Part shown: positions 47,785 through 57,535 of the stretch, piece after piece
How the letters are laid out: every line of letters starts with the position of its first letter
Position numbering within the stretch: position 1 is the stretch's first letter
NCBI GenBank assembly: GCA_029980465.1
Contig: JARYIJ010000002.1
Span: 280,331-344,330, forward strand
DNA: 64,000 bases
Direction of reading: 5' to 3'
From: Pseudolabrys sp.
Lineage (GTDB): Bacteria; Pseudomonadota; Alphaproteobacteria; Rhizobiales; Xanthobacteraceae
Made by a program: the position numbers and the translations under genes
Notes under the pieces: generated by a model
The model's input: the letters and a program-made list of their open reading frames with translations, nothing else
The model's database searches: none
What the model was told of the DNA's origin: nothing

Positions 47785-48493
47785 CCGGGCCTTCCGTCGA
47801 CACGCCTTCACGGCTGAGCATCGCCGCGGCGGCGGCCTGCTCGGCGGCACGCTTCGAGCCGCCCGAGCCTTCTGCCGGCAGGCGGTTCGGCAGCACGACG
47901 GCGACCTTGAACTGCGGATTATGGTGCGGTCCGGTGCGAGCCAGTTCCTTGTAGGCCGGCGTCGGCAGGCCGCGCGCCTGCGCCCATTCCTGCAGCATCG
48001 TCTTGGCATCACGCAGCGGCCGCACCAGTTGCAACATGCGCTCGCGCCAGAACGTATCGACCAGCTTCTGCGCGGCATCATAGCCGCCGTCGATGAACAC
48101 GGCTCCGATCAACGCCTCACAGGCGTCGGCCAATATCGTGCTGCGCAATCGTCCACCGGCGTGCGATTCCGAGTTGCCGAGCTTGAGCGCGGGGCCAAGC
48201 TCCATCGCGCGGGCGACATCGGCGCAAGTCTCCTTGCGCACCAGATCGGCCAGCCGGCGCGACAGTTCGCCTTCGTTGGCTCGCGGAAATGCGCGATAGA
48301 GCATGTCGGAAACGATCAGGCCGAGCACATGGTCGCCGAGAAATTCCAGCCGCTGATAGCTTGCCGAACGGTTCTGCGGACCGCCGGATAGCGCTGAAAT
48401 GTGAGTGAGCGCGCGCTCCAGCAAGCCTTGATCGGCGAAATGATAGCCGATCTTGCCTTCAAGCGCGCTGCGATCCTTCGCCTTCCGGCTCAT
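47777..48493 (-). CDS. rnc: Ribonuclease III
   Basis: A 238-residue double-strand-specific RNase processing rRNA precursors and regulatory duplexes. The catalytic motif reads RLEFLGDHVLGLIVSD, and the second acidic pair lies in ADACEALIGAVF. The C-terminal dsRNA-binding domain runs from about 160 (DAKTMLQEWAQARGLPTPAYKEL) to KRAAEQAAAAAML. The ATG overlaps the lepB stop as ATGA. Confidence 0.95.
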   Translation of the reverse strand: MSRKAKDRSALEGKIGYHFADQGLLERALTHISALSGGPQNRSASYQRLEFLGDHVLGLIVSDMLYRAFPRANEGELSRRLADLVRKETCADVARAMELGPALKLGNSESHAGGRLRSTILADACEALIGAVFIDGGYDAAQKLVDTFWRERMLQLVRPLRDAKTMLQEWAQARGLPTPAYKELARTGPHHNPQFKVAVVLPNRLPAEGSGGSKRAAEQAAAAAMLSREGVSTEGPDA

Positions 48494-49242
48494 CTGACAA
48501 TCGTGAACAACCGGCCCCAGCGCACCGAGAACGGCCAGCGCCAGAACTCCCAGGCGCGCTCGCCGTCATACACCGAGAAGAAGATGAGCTGAGCGCGGCC
48601 GATGATGTTTTCGAACGGAACGGTGCCGACCTGCGAGAAGCGGCTGTCGGTGGAATTGTCGCGGTTGTCGCCCATCATGAAGTATTGGCCCGGCGGCACC
48701 GTGTAGACCTGCGTATTATCCGCGAAGCCGTTGTCGACGAGATCGAGCGTGTAATAGCTCACGCCGTTCGGCAGCGTTTCCTTCCAGCGCTTGACCGGCT
48801 GCTCGCGCACCCCCTCTTCGGTTTCGATGAACGGCGGGGCCGCCTCGCGCTTGACCGGCACACCATTGATGTGAACAACGCCGTCGATGACCTGAATCTT
48901 GTCGCCGGGCAGACCGATCACGCGCTTGATGTAGTCGATCGACGTATCGCGCGGCAGGCGGAACACGACAACGTCGCCGCGATGCGGCTGCGAACCGAAG
49001 ATGCGGCCGCTGAACAGTGGCGGCGACAACGGAAAGGAGAAGTGACTGTAACCGTAGGAGTATTTGGACACGAACAGATAATCGCCGACCAGCAGCGTCG
49101 CCTTCATCGACCCTGACGGAATGTTGAAGGGCTGGAATAGGAAGGTGCGGATGACGAGCGCAATGATGAGGGCATGGATGATGACCTTGACGGTCTCGCC
49201 TAAACCGCCCTCATTCCGCTTCGTACCGGATGTCACGCTCAT
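48490..49242 (-). CDS. lepB: Signal peptidase I
   Basis: A 250-residue inner-membrane serine protease removing signal peptides. A single N-terminal helix (VIIHALIIALVIRTFLF) precedes the catalytic Ser45 in PSGSMKATLLVGD, Lys106 in DYIKRVIGLPGD and the box GDNRDNSTDSR. ATG 49242 (MSVTSGTKRNEGG) is chosen over a longer frame. It lies 109 bases after acpS and may carry its own promoter. Confidence 0.95.
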   Translation of the reverse strand: MSVTSGTKRNEGGLGETVKVIIHALIIALVIRTFLFQPFNIPSGSMKATLLVGDYLFVSKYSYGYSHFSFPLSPPLFSGRIFGSQPHRGDVVVFRLPRDTSIDYIKRVIGLPGDKIQVIDGVVHINGVPVKREAAPPFIETEEGVREQPVKRWKETLPNGVSYYTLDLVDNGFADNTQVYTVPPGQYFMMGDNRDNSTDSRFSQVGTVPFENIIGRAQLIFFSVYDGERAWEFWRWPFSVRWGRLFTIVR

Positions 49243-49351
49243 CGATCCTTGTCCCGGGAAACTGCGCGCCAACCCCGTCACGCTTGTAGCGGGTGCATCC
49301 CGGAGGCGCAATCAAACGCCGCCAAAATCCAATCTAAGTCACTGAAAATAT

Positions 49352-49765
49352 TTATTGTTCCAGACTATTAGCCGGAACGGCCGAGATCACGACCAAAGCC
49401 TGCGCCGTGGGTCCCTCGTCCGTCAGCGTGACATCGATGCGCGCCTCACATCCTTTTGGCGTGATCGATTGCAGGCGCGCCAGCGCGCCCCCGGTCAGCT
49501 TCATCGTCGGCCGCCCGCCCGGCAAGTTGACGACACCCATGTCGCGCCAGAACACGCCGGCCGCGAGCCCGGTTCCCAAAGCCTTCGCGCAAGCTTCCTT
49601 GGCGGCAAACCGCTTGGCATAGGTTTCGACGCGGCGCGCGCGCCTGTCGGCCTTGACGCGTTCGAGCGGCGTAAAGACACGATTGAGGAAGCGGTCGCCG
49701 TGCCGCTCCAGCACCGACTGGATGCGCCGCACGTCGACGATGTCCGAGCCGAGGCCGATAATCAT
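49352..49765 (-). CDS. acpS: Holo-ACP synthase
   Basis: Transfers phosphopantetheine from CoA to acyl carrier protein. The 137-residue protein begins [20 protein letters not shown] with metal ligand Asp8 and contains the second ligand Glu in [17 protein letters not shown]. The ATG overlaps the pdxJ stop as ATGA; a longer frame upstream overlies pdxJ. Confidence 0.94.
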   Translation of the reverse strand: MIIGLGSDIVDVRRIQSVLERHGDRFLNRVFTPLERVKADRRARRVETYAKRFAAKEACAKALGTGLAAGVFWRDMGVVNLPGGRPTMKLTGGALARLQSITPKGCEARIDVTLTDEGPTAQALVVISAVPANSLEQ

Positions 49766-50520
49766 GGCCGGGCCGCGCGCGACCGTCCGCGCGCCATCGC
49801 CTCGCGCATCAACGCGATGGTCGCCGGAAGCCCTTCGAACACCGCCTCCCCGACCAGAAAATGGCCGATGTTGAGTTCGCGGACCGACCCCAGCGTCGCG
49901 ATTGTTTCCGCGCTTGCATAGTCGAGCCCATGGCCTGCGTGAACCTCGAGACCGAGATCGCGCGCCATCGCCACGCCGTCGCAGATACGGCGCCATTCCG
50001 CATGCGCATCCGCTTCGCGGCGTTCCATCAGCGCGTCGCACCATGCGCCGGTATGAATCTCGATGACCGGCGCCTTCAGCTTGGCCGCCGCCTCGATCTG
50101 ACACGGCTCGGCGGCGATGAAAAGCGAGACGCGGATGCCGCTGTCGTTGAGCCTGGCGACGAACGGCGACAGATGCACGATCTGCCCAGCGGCGTCGAGG
50201 CCGCCTTCGGTGGTCCGTTCCGTTCGCTTCTCCGGCACGATGCAGGAGGCGTGCGGCTTGGTCCTGACCGCGATTCCGAGCATTTCATCGGTCGCCGCCA
50301 TTTCGAGATTGAGCGGCTTGTCGATCTCCGCCTTCAGCCGTGCAATGTCGTCGTCGCGAATATGACGGCGATCCTCGCGCAGATGCGCGGTGATGCCGTC
50401 GGCGCCCGAGGCGATGGCAAGCTTGGCCGCCCGCACCGGATCGGGATGCCGGCCGCCCCGCGCATTGCGGATCGTCGCGACGTGATCGATATTGACGCCA
50501 AGGCGCAGGGACGGCGGCAC
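49762..50520 (-). CDS. pdxJ: Pyridoxine 5'-phosphate synthase
   Basis: Last ring-closing step of DXP-dependent vitamin B6 synthesis. The 252-residue TIM barrel starts [19 protein letters not shown], followed by [16 protein letters not shown] and the end [15 protein letters not shown], then [14 protein letters not shown]. The start is GTG 50520. It lies 14 bases after rsh. Confidence 0.95.
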   Translation of the reverse strand: MPPSLRLGVNIDHVATIRNARGGRHPDPVRAAKLAIASGADGITAHLREDRRHIRDDDIARLKAEIDKPLNLEMAATDEMLGIAVRTKPHASCIVPEKRTERTTEGGLDAAGQIVHLSPFVARLNDSGIRVSLFIAAEPCQIEAAAKLKAPVIEIHTGAWCDALMERREADAHAEWRRICDGVAMARDLGLEVHAGHGLDYASAETIATLGSVRELNIGHFLVGEAVFEGLPATIALMREAMARGRSRAARP

Positions 50521-50534
50521 GCGCGACTCCGGCT

Positions 50535-52868
50535 CTACTCGTTGACCCGCTCGGCCTTGGCCACGATCGGCTTCGCCCGAAGCTGCGCGATGATCGCATT
50601 GAGATGCTTGAGGTCATAGACCGACAGGTCGATCGCCACGTCGGTGAAGTCCGGTGCGCGGCGGGTCATACGAATGTTCTCGATGTTGCCGTCATGCTCG
50701 GCGATCACCTGGGTGATCTGGGCGAGCGAGCCCGGCTCGTTGACAGACAGGACGGCAAGCCGCGCCGGAAAACGTTGCGGCGCGCCTTCGGAGTCGTCCC
50801 AGCGGACGTCGAGCCAGCGTTCCGGTTCGTCCTCGAACGCCGACAGCGATGGCGACTGGATCGGATAGATCGTGATGCCTTTGCCCGGAGTCAGGATACC
50901 GACGATGCGGTCGCCGGGCACGGCGCCGCCGTTCGGCGCGAACCGCACCGGCAACTCGCTGTTGATGCCGCGGATCGGGATGGCTGGTCCTTGCAGGTCG
51001 GGAACCTTGAACTTGACGGACTTGAGCCGCTTGAGCCCGAACCAGCCGCTTTCCGGCTTGCGTTTGATCGCCATCGCGGCAGCGCGCTCTTCCTTGTAGT
51101 CGGGGTACATCGCGCGGGCGACGTCGGAGGCCTTGAGCTCGCCCCGCCCCACCGCGGACATGACATCCTCGATCGAGGCGCGGGCGAGCCGCGGCAACGC
51201 GCCGGTCAGCTTCTCGTCCGAATAGATGATCTTGGCGCGCTGGAACAGGCGGTCGACCATGCGCCGGCCAAGCCCGGTGTACTGAGTGCGCACGGCGGCG
51301 CGCGTGGCGCGCCGGATCGCCGCACGAGCCTTGCCGGTGACGACGATGGATTCCCATGCGGTCGGCGGCGCCGTCTGGGCCTTCGACGTGATGATCTCGA
51401 CCTCATCGCCGTTGCCCAGCTCGGACGTCAGCGGCGCGATCTTGCCGTTGATCTTGCAGCCGACGGCGGTGTTACCGACGTCCGTGTGCACGGCATAGGC
51501 AAAATCGATCGGCGTCGCGCTGCGCGGCAGCGCGATCAGCTTGCCGTTGGGCGTGAAACAGAACACCTGGTCGTGGAACAGCTCGAGCTTGGTGTGCTCC
51601 AGAAATTCTTCCGGGTTCGAGCCTTCAGCGAGCAATTCAATGGTCCGACGCAACCAGGCGTAAGCACTGGATTCGCGCGACAGCAATTCGGTCGGCGTGC
51701 CGAGGCCGTCCTTGTAAAGCGCGTGCGCCGCGATGCCGTACTCCGCGACCTCGTGCATGTCCCTGGTGCGGATTTGCAGCTCGACCCGCTGATTGCCGGG
51801 ACCGATCAGCGTCGTATGGATCGAGCGGTAGTCGTTCTGCTTGGGCGTCGAGATGTAATCCTTGAACCGGCCGGGCACGACCGGCCACGTCGTGTGAACA
51901 ATGCCGAGCGCCTGATAGCAGTCGGCCACGGTATCGACGACGACGCGAAAGCCGAAGATGTCGGACAGTTGCTCGAAGCCGACCGACTTGCGCTCCATCT
52001 TGCGCCACACCGAATAGGCACGCTTGCGGCGTCCGGTAACCCGGGCGGCGATGCCACGATCGGCGAGTTTCCGGGTGAGCTGGTTCTCGATCTCGGTGAT
52101 CAGGTGCTTGTGCCGTTCCGCGAGGTTGCTCAGACGCGCGGCCACGACGGCGTAAGCGTCGGGGTTGAGCTCGCGGAATGAGAGATCCTCGAGCTCTTCC
52201 CTCATCTCGTGCATGCCCATGCGTCCGGCGAGTGGCGCATAGATCTCGAGAGTTTCCTCGGCGATGCGGCGGCGGGACTCGACTGGCATGAAGCCGAGCG
52301 TGCGCATGTTGTGCAGGCGGTCGGCGAGCTTGATGAGGAGGACGCGCACGTCGCTGGCGATCGCCAGCAGCAGCTTGCGCAAGTTCTCCGCCTGCTTCGC
52401 TTCCTTGGTGACGAGATCGAGCTTCTTCAGCTTGGTCAGGCCCTCGACCAGCGCGCCGATGTCGCGGCCAAACATCTGGTCGATCTCGGCCCGCGTCGTT
52501 TCGGTATCCTCGATCGTGTCGTGCAGCAGGGCGGCCGCGATGGTGGCGTCGTCGAGCTTGAGGTCGGTCAGGATCGCCGCGACTTCGAGCGGATGAGAGA
52601 AGTACGGATCGCCGGAGGCCCGCCGCTGCTCGCCATGGGCACGCATCGCGTAAACGTAGGCGCGATTGAGCAGAGCCTCATTGCTGTTCGGATTGTAACG
52701 TCGGACCCGCTCGATCAGGTCGTACTGACGCATCATCTTGACGCCACGGCCGGACTGCTCGGGCGGCGGCGGCGCAGCAGGCACCAGCGTGGCGAGATTC
52801 GACGCCAGCGGGGCGCGGGTTCGCGCCTGCTTCTGCATCCGGGGAAGTTCGTGACCGGAACGCGCCAT
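50535..52868 (-). CDS. rsh: Bifunctional (p)ppGpp synthetase/hydrolase Rsh
   Basis: Makes and degrades the alarmone (p)ppGpp. The 777-residue protein is in the usual order: HD hydrolase ([24 protein letters not shown], about 90-200), synthetase ([30 protein letters not shown]), TGS ([21 protein letters not shown]), helical and zinc-less middle, and a C-terminal ACT domain. Both active sites look intact, as expected for the single alphaproteobacterial Rsh. Start is taken as ATG 52868 (a GTG is one codon earlier); the family core begins at [11 protein letters not shown], about 45 residues on. Follows rpoZ. Confidence 0.93.
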   Translation of the reverse strand: MARSGHELPRMQKQARTRAPLASNLATLVPAAPPPPEQSGRGVKMMRQYDLIERVRRYNPNSNEALLNRAYVYAMRAHGEQRRASGDPYFSHPLEVAAILTDLKLDDATIAAALLHDTIEDTETTRAEIDQMFGRDIGALVEGLTKLKKLDLVTKEAKQAENLRKLLLAIASDVRVLLIKLADRLHNMRTLGFMPVESRRRIAEETLEIYAPLAGRMGMHEMREELEDLSFRELNPDAYAVVAARLSNLAERHKHLITEIENQLTRKLADRGIAARVTGRRKRAYSVWRKMERKSVGFEQLSDIFGFRVVVDTVADCYQALGIVHTTWPVVPGRFKDYISTPKQNDYRSIHTTLIGPGNQRVELQIRTRDMHEVAEYGIAAHALYKDGLGTPTELLSRESSAYAWLRRTIELLAEGSNPEEFLEHTKLELFHDQVFCFTPNGKLIALPRSATPIDFAYAVHTDVGNTAVGCKINGKIAPLTSELGNGDEVEIITSKAQTAPPTAWESIVVTGKARAAIRRATRAAVRTQYTGLGRRMVDRLFQRAKIIYSDEKLTGALPRLARASIEDVMSAVGRGELKASDVARAMYPDYKEERAAAMAIKRKPESGWFGLKRLKSVKFKVPDLQGPAIPIRGINSELPVRFAPNGGAVPGDRIVGILTPGKGITIYPIQSPSLSAFEDEPERWLDVRWDDSEGAPQRFPARLAVLSVNEPGSLAQITQVIAEHDGNIENIRMTRRAPDFTDVAIDLSVYDLKHLNAIIAQLRAKPIVAKAERVNE

Positions 52869-52988
52869 CACATCAGCCTTGGACCCCGTCGTCGGGAGGA
52901 CTCCGGGGCGGTTTCGGGCTGTACGATAGCACGAGGCCCCGTGTCAGCAGACAGACTAGCCTCATTTTCGTTGCCAAAATGGCAACGG

Positions 52989-53010
52989 CCCGGCGAAATA
53001 GCCGGGCCGC
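52989..53010 (-). terminator. Hairpin between rpoZ and rsh
   Basis: An 8-bp stem GGCCCGGC/GCCGGGCC with a six-base loop lies 29 bases after the rpoZ stop. The T-run after it on the minus strand is broken (TTGCCATTTT), so it probably attenuates or protects the message rather than ending it fully. Confidence 0.5.
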
Positions 53011-53038
53011 GCATGAAATTTCGATCCGATCGGGAGGA

Positions 53039-53431
53039 TTACTCTTCCTCTTCGGGCTGCTCCTCCGGCGGGGCAAGACCCTCGAGGCCCTTGAGCAGTT
53101 CTTCCTCGGTCATGCGGTCCGAGGTCACCTCGGTGTCGTCCGAGTCGACCCCCGCGCCCGGCGCGGCGCCGATCAGCGGCGCCTCCGGCTCCGGCTCGTC
53201 GACCTCGACATATTTCTGGAGGCTGTGGATCAGGTCTTCCTTCAGGTCGCCTGGCGAGACGGTCGTCTCGGCGATCTCGCGAAGCGCCACGACCGGGTTC
53301 TTGTCGTTGTCCCGGTCGACCGTGATCTGGGAGCCCGACGAGACCATGCGAGCACGGTGACTCGCGAGAAGGACGAGATCGAAACGATTTTCAACTTTAT
53401 CGATACAGTCTTCGACGGTAACGCGCGCCAT
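53039..53431 (-). CDS. rpoZ: RNA polymerase omega subunit
   Basis: A 130-residue small subunit that helps RNA polymerase assembly and forms part of a ppGpp-binding site. The N-terminal core [23 protein letters not shown] and [11 protein letters not shown] is conserved; the C-terminal tail is long and strongly acidic (EEQPEEEE). ATG 53431. rpoZ followed by rsh links the ppGpp sensor subunit with the ppGpp enzyme, the usual arrangement. Confidence 0.95.
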   Translation of the reverse strand: MARVTVEDCIDKVENRFDLVLLASHRARMVSSGSQITVDRDNDKNPVVALREIAETTVSPGDLKEDLIHSLQKYVEVDEPEPEAPLIGAAPGAGVDSDDTEVTSDRMTEEELLKGLEGLAPPEEQPEEEE

Positions 53432-53765
53432 GGAATGGCTCTCCAAACGGCTGGATCGGACGGATGAATTGCGGCCTAGCTAATGGGGAAAGGGCGAAAA
53501 TTCAAGCGGTTTCTCCTTTTGCCTTGGATTGGCCCAACCGCTCTGCTAGCGAACCCTGTCGATACGGCGGCTGACGCGGCGGAAACGCCTGATTTGCCGG
53601 TCCGTATAGGTGGCGCCGGTAGCGTCGGCCAAGTTTCCATCATTCATGGCTTTGCAAGATTTTATCGCGCCTTTACCGCACCTCGTCCTTGAAAAACTGC
53701 CGGACGGCCGGCACGGGGACGTCCATTGAGACAAACAAGACCAACAAAACGAGTTGAGACCCACG
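53432..53765. other. Intergenic region between rpoZ and NYN gene
   Basis: About 330 bases hold the rpoZ promoter and presumably one for the divergent NYN gene. A small perfect repeat (GCCGGACGGCCGGC near 53700) is present. Short reading frames here lack ribosome-binding sites and recognisable domains. Confidence 0.45.
53477..53505 (-). promoter_or_regulatory. Putative rpoZ-rsh promoter
   Basis: On the minus strand TTGAAT (53505-53500) and TAGCTA (53482-53477) have a 17-base spacer, placing transcription start about 40 bases before rpoZ. Confidence 0.4.
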
Positions 53766-54413
53766 ATGACTCCTCAGAACGAAAAAACTGCTTTGTTCAT
53801 TGACGGCGCCAATCTCTATGCCACCGCCAAATCGCTCGGATTCGACATCGACTACAAGCGCCTGCTTCGCGAATTCCAGTCACGCGGCAATCTGCTTCGC
53901 GCGTTCTATTACACCGCGGTGATCGAGGATCAGGAATATTCGTCGATCCGCCCGCTGATCGACTGGCTCGACTACAACGGCTACAGCGTCGTCACCAAGG
54001 CGACTAAGGAATTCGTCGATCAGACCGGGCGCCGCAAGGTCAAGGGCAACATGGACATCGAGCTCGCGGTCGACGCCATGGAGCTCGCGGGTCACATCGA
54101 CCACATGGTGCTGTTCTCCGGTGACGGCGACTTCCGCTCGCTGGTCGAGGCGGTGCAGCGCCGTGGCGTCCGCGTCACCGTGGTCTCGACCGTGCAGACC
54201 CAGCCGCCGATGGTCGCCGACGAATTGCGCCGCCAGGCCGACGTGTTTCTCGATATCGTCGAGTTGCAGTCGAAGATCGGGCGCGATCCCAATGAGCGGC
54301 CGCCGCGCGAACCGCGTGAGCCTCGCCAGCACACGCCGCAGTTCCTGCAGCGCGGCACGCCGCAGCGCGCCGGCGCAACGGCCGCGGCCGACGACGATTT
54401 CGACGACGAGTAA
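53766..54413 (+). CDS. NYN-domain (LabA/DUF88-like) protein
   Basis: A 215-residue putative RNase. The PIN-like NYN fold has its acidic positions in ALFIDGANLYATAKSLG, VKGNMDIELAVDAME and VLFSGDGDFRSLVEAVQRRG, and the late strand VRVTVVST. Homologues are LabA/DUF88 proteins of unclear role, with RNA processing suspected. The C-terminal 35 residues are disordered and charged (RPPREPREPRQ, then DDDFDDE). ATG 53766 is chosen over an upstream in-frame Met. Followed by a uracil-DNA glycosylase gene 17 bases on, probably in one operon. Confidence 0.88.
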   Translation: MTPQNEKTALFIDGANLYATAKSLGFDIDYKRLLREFQSRGNLLRAFYYTAVIEDQEYSSIRPLIDWLDYNGYSVVTKATKEFVDQTGRRKVKGNMDIELAVDAMELAGHIDHMVLFSGDGDFRSLVEAVQRRGVRVTVVSTVQTQPPMVADELRRQADVFLDIVELQSKIGRDPNERPPREPREPRQHTPQFLQRGTPQRAGATAAADDDFDDE

Positions 54414-54430
54414 CGCGGAGCCCTCACGCC

Positions 54431-55072
54431 ATGACGGCCACGGGCAAGCCCGGGCACGATTGTCCGCGGTGTCCGCGGCTGGTGGCGTTTCGCCGGCACT
54501 GGCGGGAACGCGAGCCAGGATGGTTCAACGCGCCGGTGCCCTCGTTCGGGCCGCTCGACGCCCGCGTCCTCATCGTCGGCCTCGCGCCCGGGCTGCAAGG
54601 CGCCAACCGCACCGGGCGGCCGTTCACCGGCGATTACGCCGGCGACCTGCTCTACGGCACCCTGCTCGATTTCAAATTCGCCAAAGGTCATTACGAGGCG
54701 CGGCCCGATGACGGTCTCGAACTCGTCGACTGCCGCATCACCAATGCGGTGCGTTGCGTGCCGCCCGAAAACAGGCCCAGCGCGGCCGAGATCAAGACAT
54801 GCCGTGAATTCCTACCTCCGACCTTCTCGGAAATGCCGAAGCTCAAGGCGCTGGTCGCGCTTGGCCGGATCGCGCATGACAGCATTGTCGCGGCGCTCGA
54901 TGGAAAACGCTCTGCGATCCCCTTCAAGCACGGCGGCGCTCACACGATCGGTGCTTACCGCCTGTTCAGCAGCTATCACTGCTCGCGCTACAACACGAAC
55001 ACAGGCGTACTGACCCCGGAGATGTTCCGGCAGGTCTTCAGGAGCGTGCAGGATTTCCTCGCAGCGGCCTGA
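54431..55072 (+). CDS. Family 5 uracil-DNA glycosylase (UDGb)
   Basis: Removes uracil and perhaps other deaminated bases from DNA. The 213-residue protein has four Cys suited to a [4Fe-4S] cluster: Cys11 and Cys14 (CPRCPRL), then a pair 16 apart (RCVPPENRPSAAEIKTC). Motif A reads GLAPGLQGANRTGRPFTGD, without the Asp/Glu of families 1 and 4, and motif B is HCSRYNTNT; together they indicate family 5. GGAG precedes the ATG. Confidence 0.9.
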   Translation: MTATGKPGHDCPRCPRLVAFRRHWREREPGWFNAPVPSFGPLDARVLIVGLAPGLQGANRTGRPFTGDYAGDLLYGTLLDFKFAKGHYEARPDDGLELVDCRITNAVRCVPPENRPSAAEIKTCREFLPPTFSEMPKLKALVALGRIAHDSIVAALDGKRSAIPFKHGGAHTIGAYRLFSSYHCSRYNTNTGVLTPEMFRQVFRSVQDFLAAA

Positions 55073-55081
55073 CCACTGCCG

Positions 55082-55465
55082 TCAGCGATAGGACATGAAC
55101 TCCATCAGCGACCCGTCCGGATCGCGGAAATAAACGCTGGTGCCGATGCCCTTGGCGCCGAAGCGCTTCATCGGTCCTTGCTCCACCGCAATGCCGTGCG
55201 CCTTGAGATGGGCAATGGCGTCATCGATCGACCCGTCCCATTCGAAGCACAGATCGCTGTTGCCCGGCTGAACCGGCAGCCGCGCCACCTCGGCCGGGCG
55301 CACGCCCGGACCGTGCACGTTGAGCTGCTTATCGCCGAACCGGTACGAGAATCCGGCCTCGCGCTCCACCAACGTGGCCCCCAAAACATCTCGATAGAAG
55401 GCGTTGGAGCGGTCCCAATCGCTGACATGAATGACGCAATGATCCAGCCTGGTCGGCAACGCCAT
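55082..55465 (-). CDS. VOC-family (glyoxalase-like) protein
   Basis: A 127-residue metalloenzyme-fold protein with two beta-alpha-beta-beta-beta modules. Likely metal ligands are His in LPTRLDHCVIHV and Glu near the end (GSLMEFMSYR), and YFRDPDGSLMEF is the family hallmark. VOC members include glyoxalase I, dioxygenases and resistance proteins, and the function cannot be chosen. ATG 55465 has AAAGGG upstream. Convergent with the uracil-DNA glycosylase and downstream of smpB. Confidence 0.85.
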   Translation of the reverse strand: MALPTRLDHCVIHVSDWDRSNAFYRDVLGATLVEREAGFSYRFGDKQLNVHGPGVRPAEVARLPVQPGNSDLCFEWDGSIDDAIAHLKAHGIAVEQGPMKRFGAKGIGTSVYFRDPDGSLMEFMSYR

Positions 55466-55470
55466 CCCGG

Positions 55471-55947
55471 TCACCCTTTCTGGCGCAACAGGCGCCCGCG
55501 CTCGCGCTCCCATGACCGCTTGCGCTCGGTCTGCCGCTTGTCATGCAGCTTCTTGCCACGCGCCAGCGCGATCTCGAGCTTGGCGCGGCCGCGCTCGTTG
55601 AAATAGAGCTTGAGCGGCACGATCGTCATGCCTTCGCGCTCGACGGCGCCGGCCAGCCGATTGATCTGACGGCGATGCAACAGCAATTTACGCGGCCGCT
55701 TCGGCGTATGGTTGAAGCGGTTCGCCTGCATGTATTCCGGGATGTTGGCGTTGATCAGCCAGATCTCGCCGTCGCGCGCGTCGGCATAGGACTCCGCGAT
55801 GGTCGCTTTGCCACCGCGCAGCGACTTCACCTCGGTCCCTGTCAGGGCAATGCCGGCTTCGAAAACCTCGCCGATCTCGTAGTTGAATCGCGCTCTACGG
55901 TTTTCGGCGGCAATCCGGTAGCGGCGTTCGGCGGGTTTCGCGGCCAT
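55471..55947 (-). CDS. smpB: SsrA-binding protein SmpB
   Basis: Carries tmRNA to stalled ribosomes for trans-translation. The 158-residue protein has the family core [30 protein letters not shown] (residues about 14-45, abbreviated here to its ends ENRRARFNY and TEVKSLR), [26 protein letters not shown] and the basic C-terminal tail. ATG 55947 is preferred to the GTG before it. Confidence 0.94.
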   Translation of the reverse strand: MAAKPAERRYRIAAENRRARFNYEIGEVFEAGIALTGTEVKSLRGGKATIAESYADARDGEIWLINANIPEYMQANRFNHTPKRPRKLLLHRRQINRLAGAVEREGMTIVPLKLYFNERGRAKLEIALARGKKLHDKRQTERKRSWERERGRLLRQKG

Positions 55948-55956
55948 CACCTAGGC

Positions 55957-56373
55957 TTAGCGGGACTTCAGGATGTCGCGGATCTCTTCCAGCAGCATCT
56001 GATCCTTGGTCGGTGCCGGCGGTGCCGCCGGTTCTTCGGCGGCCTTTTTGAACAGCTTGTTGATGCCCCGGATGATCAGGAACAAGATGAACGCGATGAT
56101 GATGAAATTGATCGCCAGCGTGATGAAATTACCCCACGCCAGCACGGCACCTTGCTTCTTGGCTTCCACTAGTGACGTCGCCGTCACCTTCGCCGACAGC
56201 GGGATGAAATAATTGCTGAAATCGAGCCCGCCGGTGACCGCGCCAATGATCGGCATGATGATGTCGTTGACCAGTGACGTGACGATGCCGCCGAACGCCG
56301 CTCCGATAATGACACCGACCGCGAGGTCGACGACATTGCCACGCAACGCAAATTTTTTGAATTCCTCAAGCAT
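55957..56373 (-). CDS. mscL: Large-conductance mechanosensitive channel
   Basis: A 138-residue pentameric channel that releases solutes on osmotic downshock. The N-terminal amphipathic helix ([20 protein letters not shown]) and first transmembrane segment ([19 protein letters not shown]) are typical; the second helix is [16 protein letters not shown]. The cytosolic C-terminus ([13 protein letters not shown]) is intact. It stands between dapA and smpB, which are usually adjacent in this group. Confidence 0.95.
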   Translation of the reverse strand: MLEEFKKFALRGNVVDLAVGVIIGAAFGGIVTSLVNDIIMPIIGAVTGGLDFSNYFIPLSAKVTATSLVEAKKQGAVLAWGNFITLAINFIIIAFILFLIIRGINKLFKKAAEEPAAPPAPTKDQMLLEEIRDILKSR

Positions 56374-56403
56374 GGAGCAGCCCCCGCTTCCTGTTCGACC
56401 TGG

Positions 56404-57294
56404 TCAGTTGATAAGCCCGGCGTGAACCATCGCGTCACGCACGGCGGTCTTCGACTTTTCCGACAGCGGCACCATCGGCAGGCGGACGAGGTCGGAGCAC
56501 TTGCCGAGCAGAGACAGGGCGTACTTCGCCGGCGACGGATTGGTCTCGATGAACAGGTTCTGATGCAGCGGCAACAGCTTGTCCTGGACCTTGAGCGCCG
56601 CTGCGAAATCGCCCTTGAGGCATGCCGTCTGGAATTCGGCGCACAGACGCGGCGCGACGTTCGACGTCACCGAGATGCAGCCGTGGCCGCCATGCGCCAT
56701 GAAGCCGAGACAGGTGCCATCTTCACCGGAAAGCTGGTTGAAGTCGGGGCCGACGACGGCGCGCTGCTGCGACACGCGCAGCACGTTTGCGGTCGCGTCC
56801 TTCACGCCGGCGATGTTCTTGAGCTCGAACAATCGCTTCATCGTATCGACCGACATGTCGATTACCGAGCGTGCGGGGATGTTGTAGATGATGATCGGAA
56901 TGCCGATCGCGTCGTTCACCGCCTTGAAGTGCTGATACATCCCCTCTTGAGTCGGTTTGTTGTAGTACGGCGTCACGATCAACACGGCATTGGCGCCCGA
57001 CTCCTCCGCATGTCGCGACAGTTCGATCGCCTCGGCCGTCGAATTCGATCCGGCGCCGGCGATCACCGGCACCCGGCCGCCGGCCTGGTCGACACACCAC
57101 TCGACCGCCTGCTTGTGCTCGTCGTGAGACAGCGTCGGGCTCTCGCCGGTGGTGCCGACCGGCACCAGCCCGTTGGTTCCCTCGGCGATCTGCCAATCAA
57201 TAAGGTCCCGGTAAGCTTTCTCGTCGATACCGCCATTCTTGAAAGGCGTCACCAGGGCGGTGAACGATCCTCGAAAGCTGGACTTGGCTGGCAT
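56404..57294 (-). CDS. dapA: 4-hydroxy-tetrahydrodipicolinate synthase
   Basis: Condenses pyruvate with aspartate semialdehyde, the committed step to diaminopimelate and lysine. The 296-residue TIM barrel has Schiff-base Lys in [12 protein letters not shown], the catalytic Tyr in [11 protein letters not shown] and the Thr pair in [15 protein letters not shown] 57294 follows GGGAG by six bases; a longer frame extends across the divergent promoter region. Confidence 0.95.
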   Translation of the reverse strand: MPAKSSFRGSFTALVTPFKNGGIDEKAYRDLIDWQIAEGTNGLVPVGTTGESPTLSHDEHKQAVEWCVDQAGGRVPVIAGAGSNSTAEAIELSRHAEESGANAVLIVTPYYNKPTQEGMYQHFKAVNDAIGIPIIIYNIPARSVIDMSVDTMKRLFELKNIAGVKDATANVLRVSQQRAVVGPDFNQLSGEDGTCLGFMAHGGHGCISVTSNVAPRLCAEFQTACLKGDFAAALKVQDKLLPLHQNLFIETNPSPAKYALSLLGKCSDLVRLPMVPLSEKSKTAVRDAMVHAGLIN

Positions 57295-57535
57295 GATGAA
57301 CTCCCGGACGCGAAAATCGGTCTTCCAAGCCATTGTTATCGAGTTGAGCGCGCTCTTGAAAGCGCAAAGGATGGAACCTTGATGGCGCGCCTGCCGAGGG
57401 GTGATCGCGAGCCCGCGGGCTGCTATCATCAAAATCTGGAATGGATAAATCAGCACAGATCCGCCGCGGCACTGCAGGGAGGTGCCGGTCGATTTCGAAT
57501 CTGGCATAAAATCAAAGACTAAGGGTCGGGTTGAC

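Noticed and set aside
47785..48081. N-terminal extension of era to 402 residues
   Set aside because: The extension is an alternative frame of rnc with no Era homology; the G1 motif and family start fit ATG 47784.
48350..48380. His in the RNase III signature (LEFLGDHVL) instead of Ser
   Set aside because: The catalytic acidic residues are intact and this position varies, so loss of activity is not implied.
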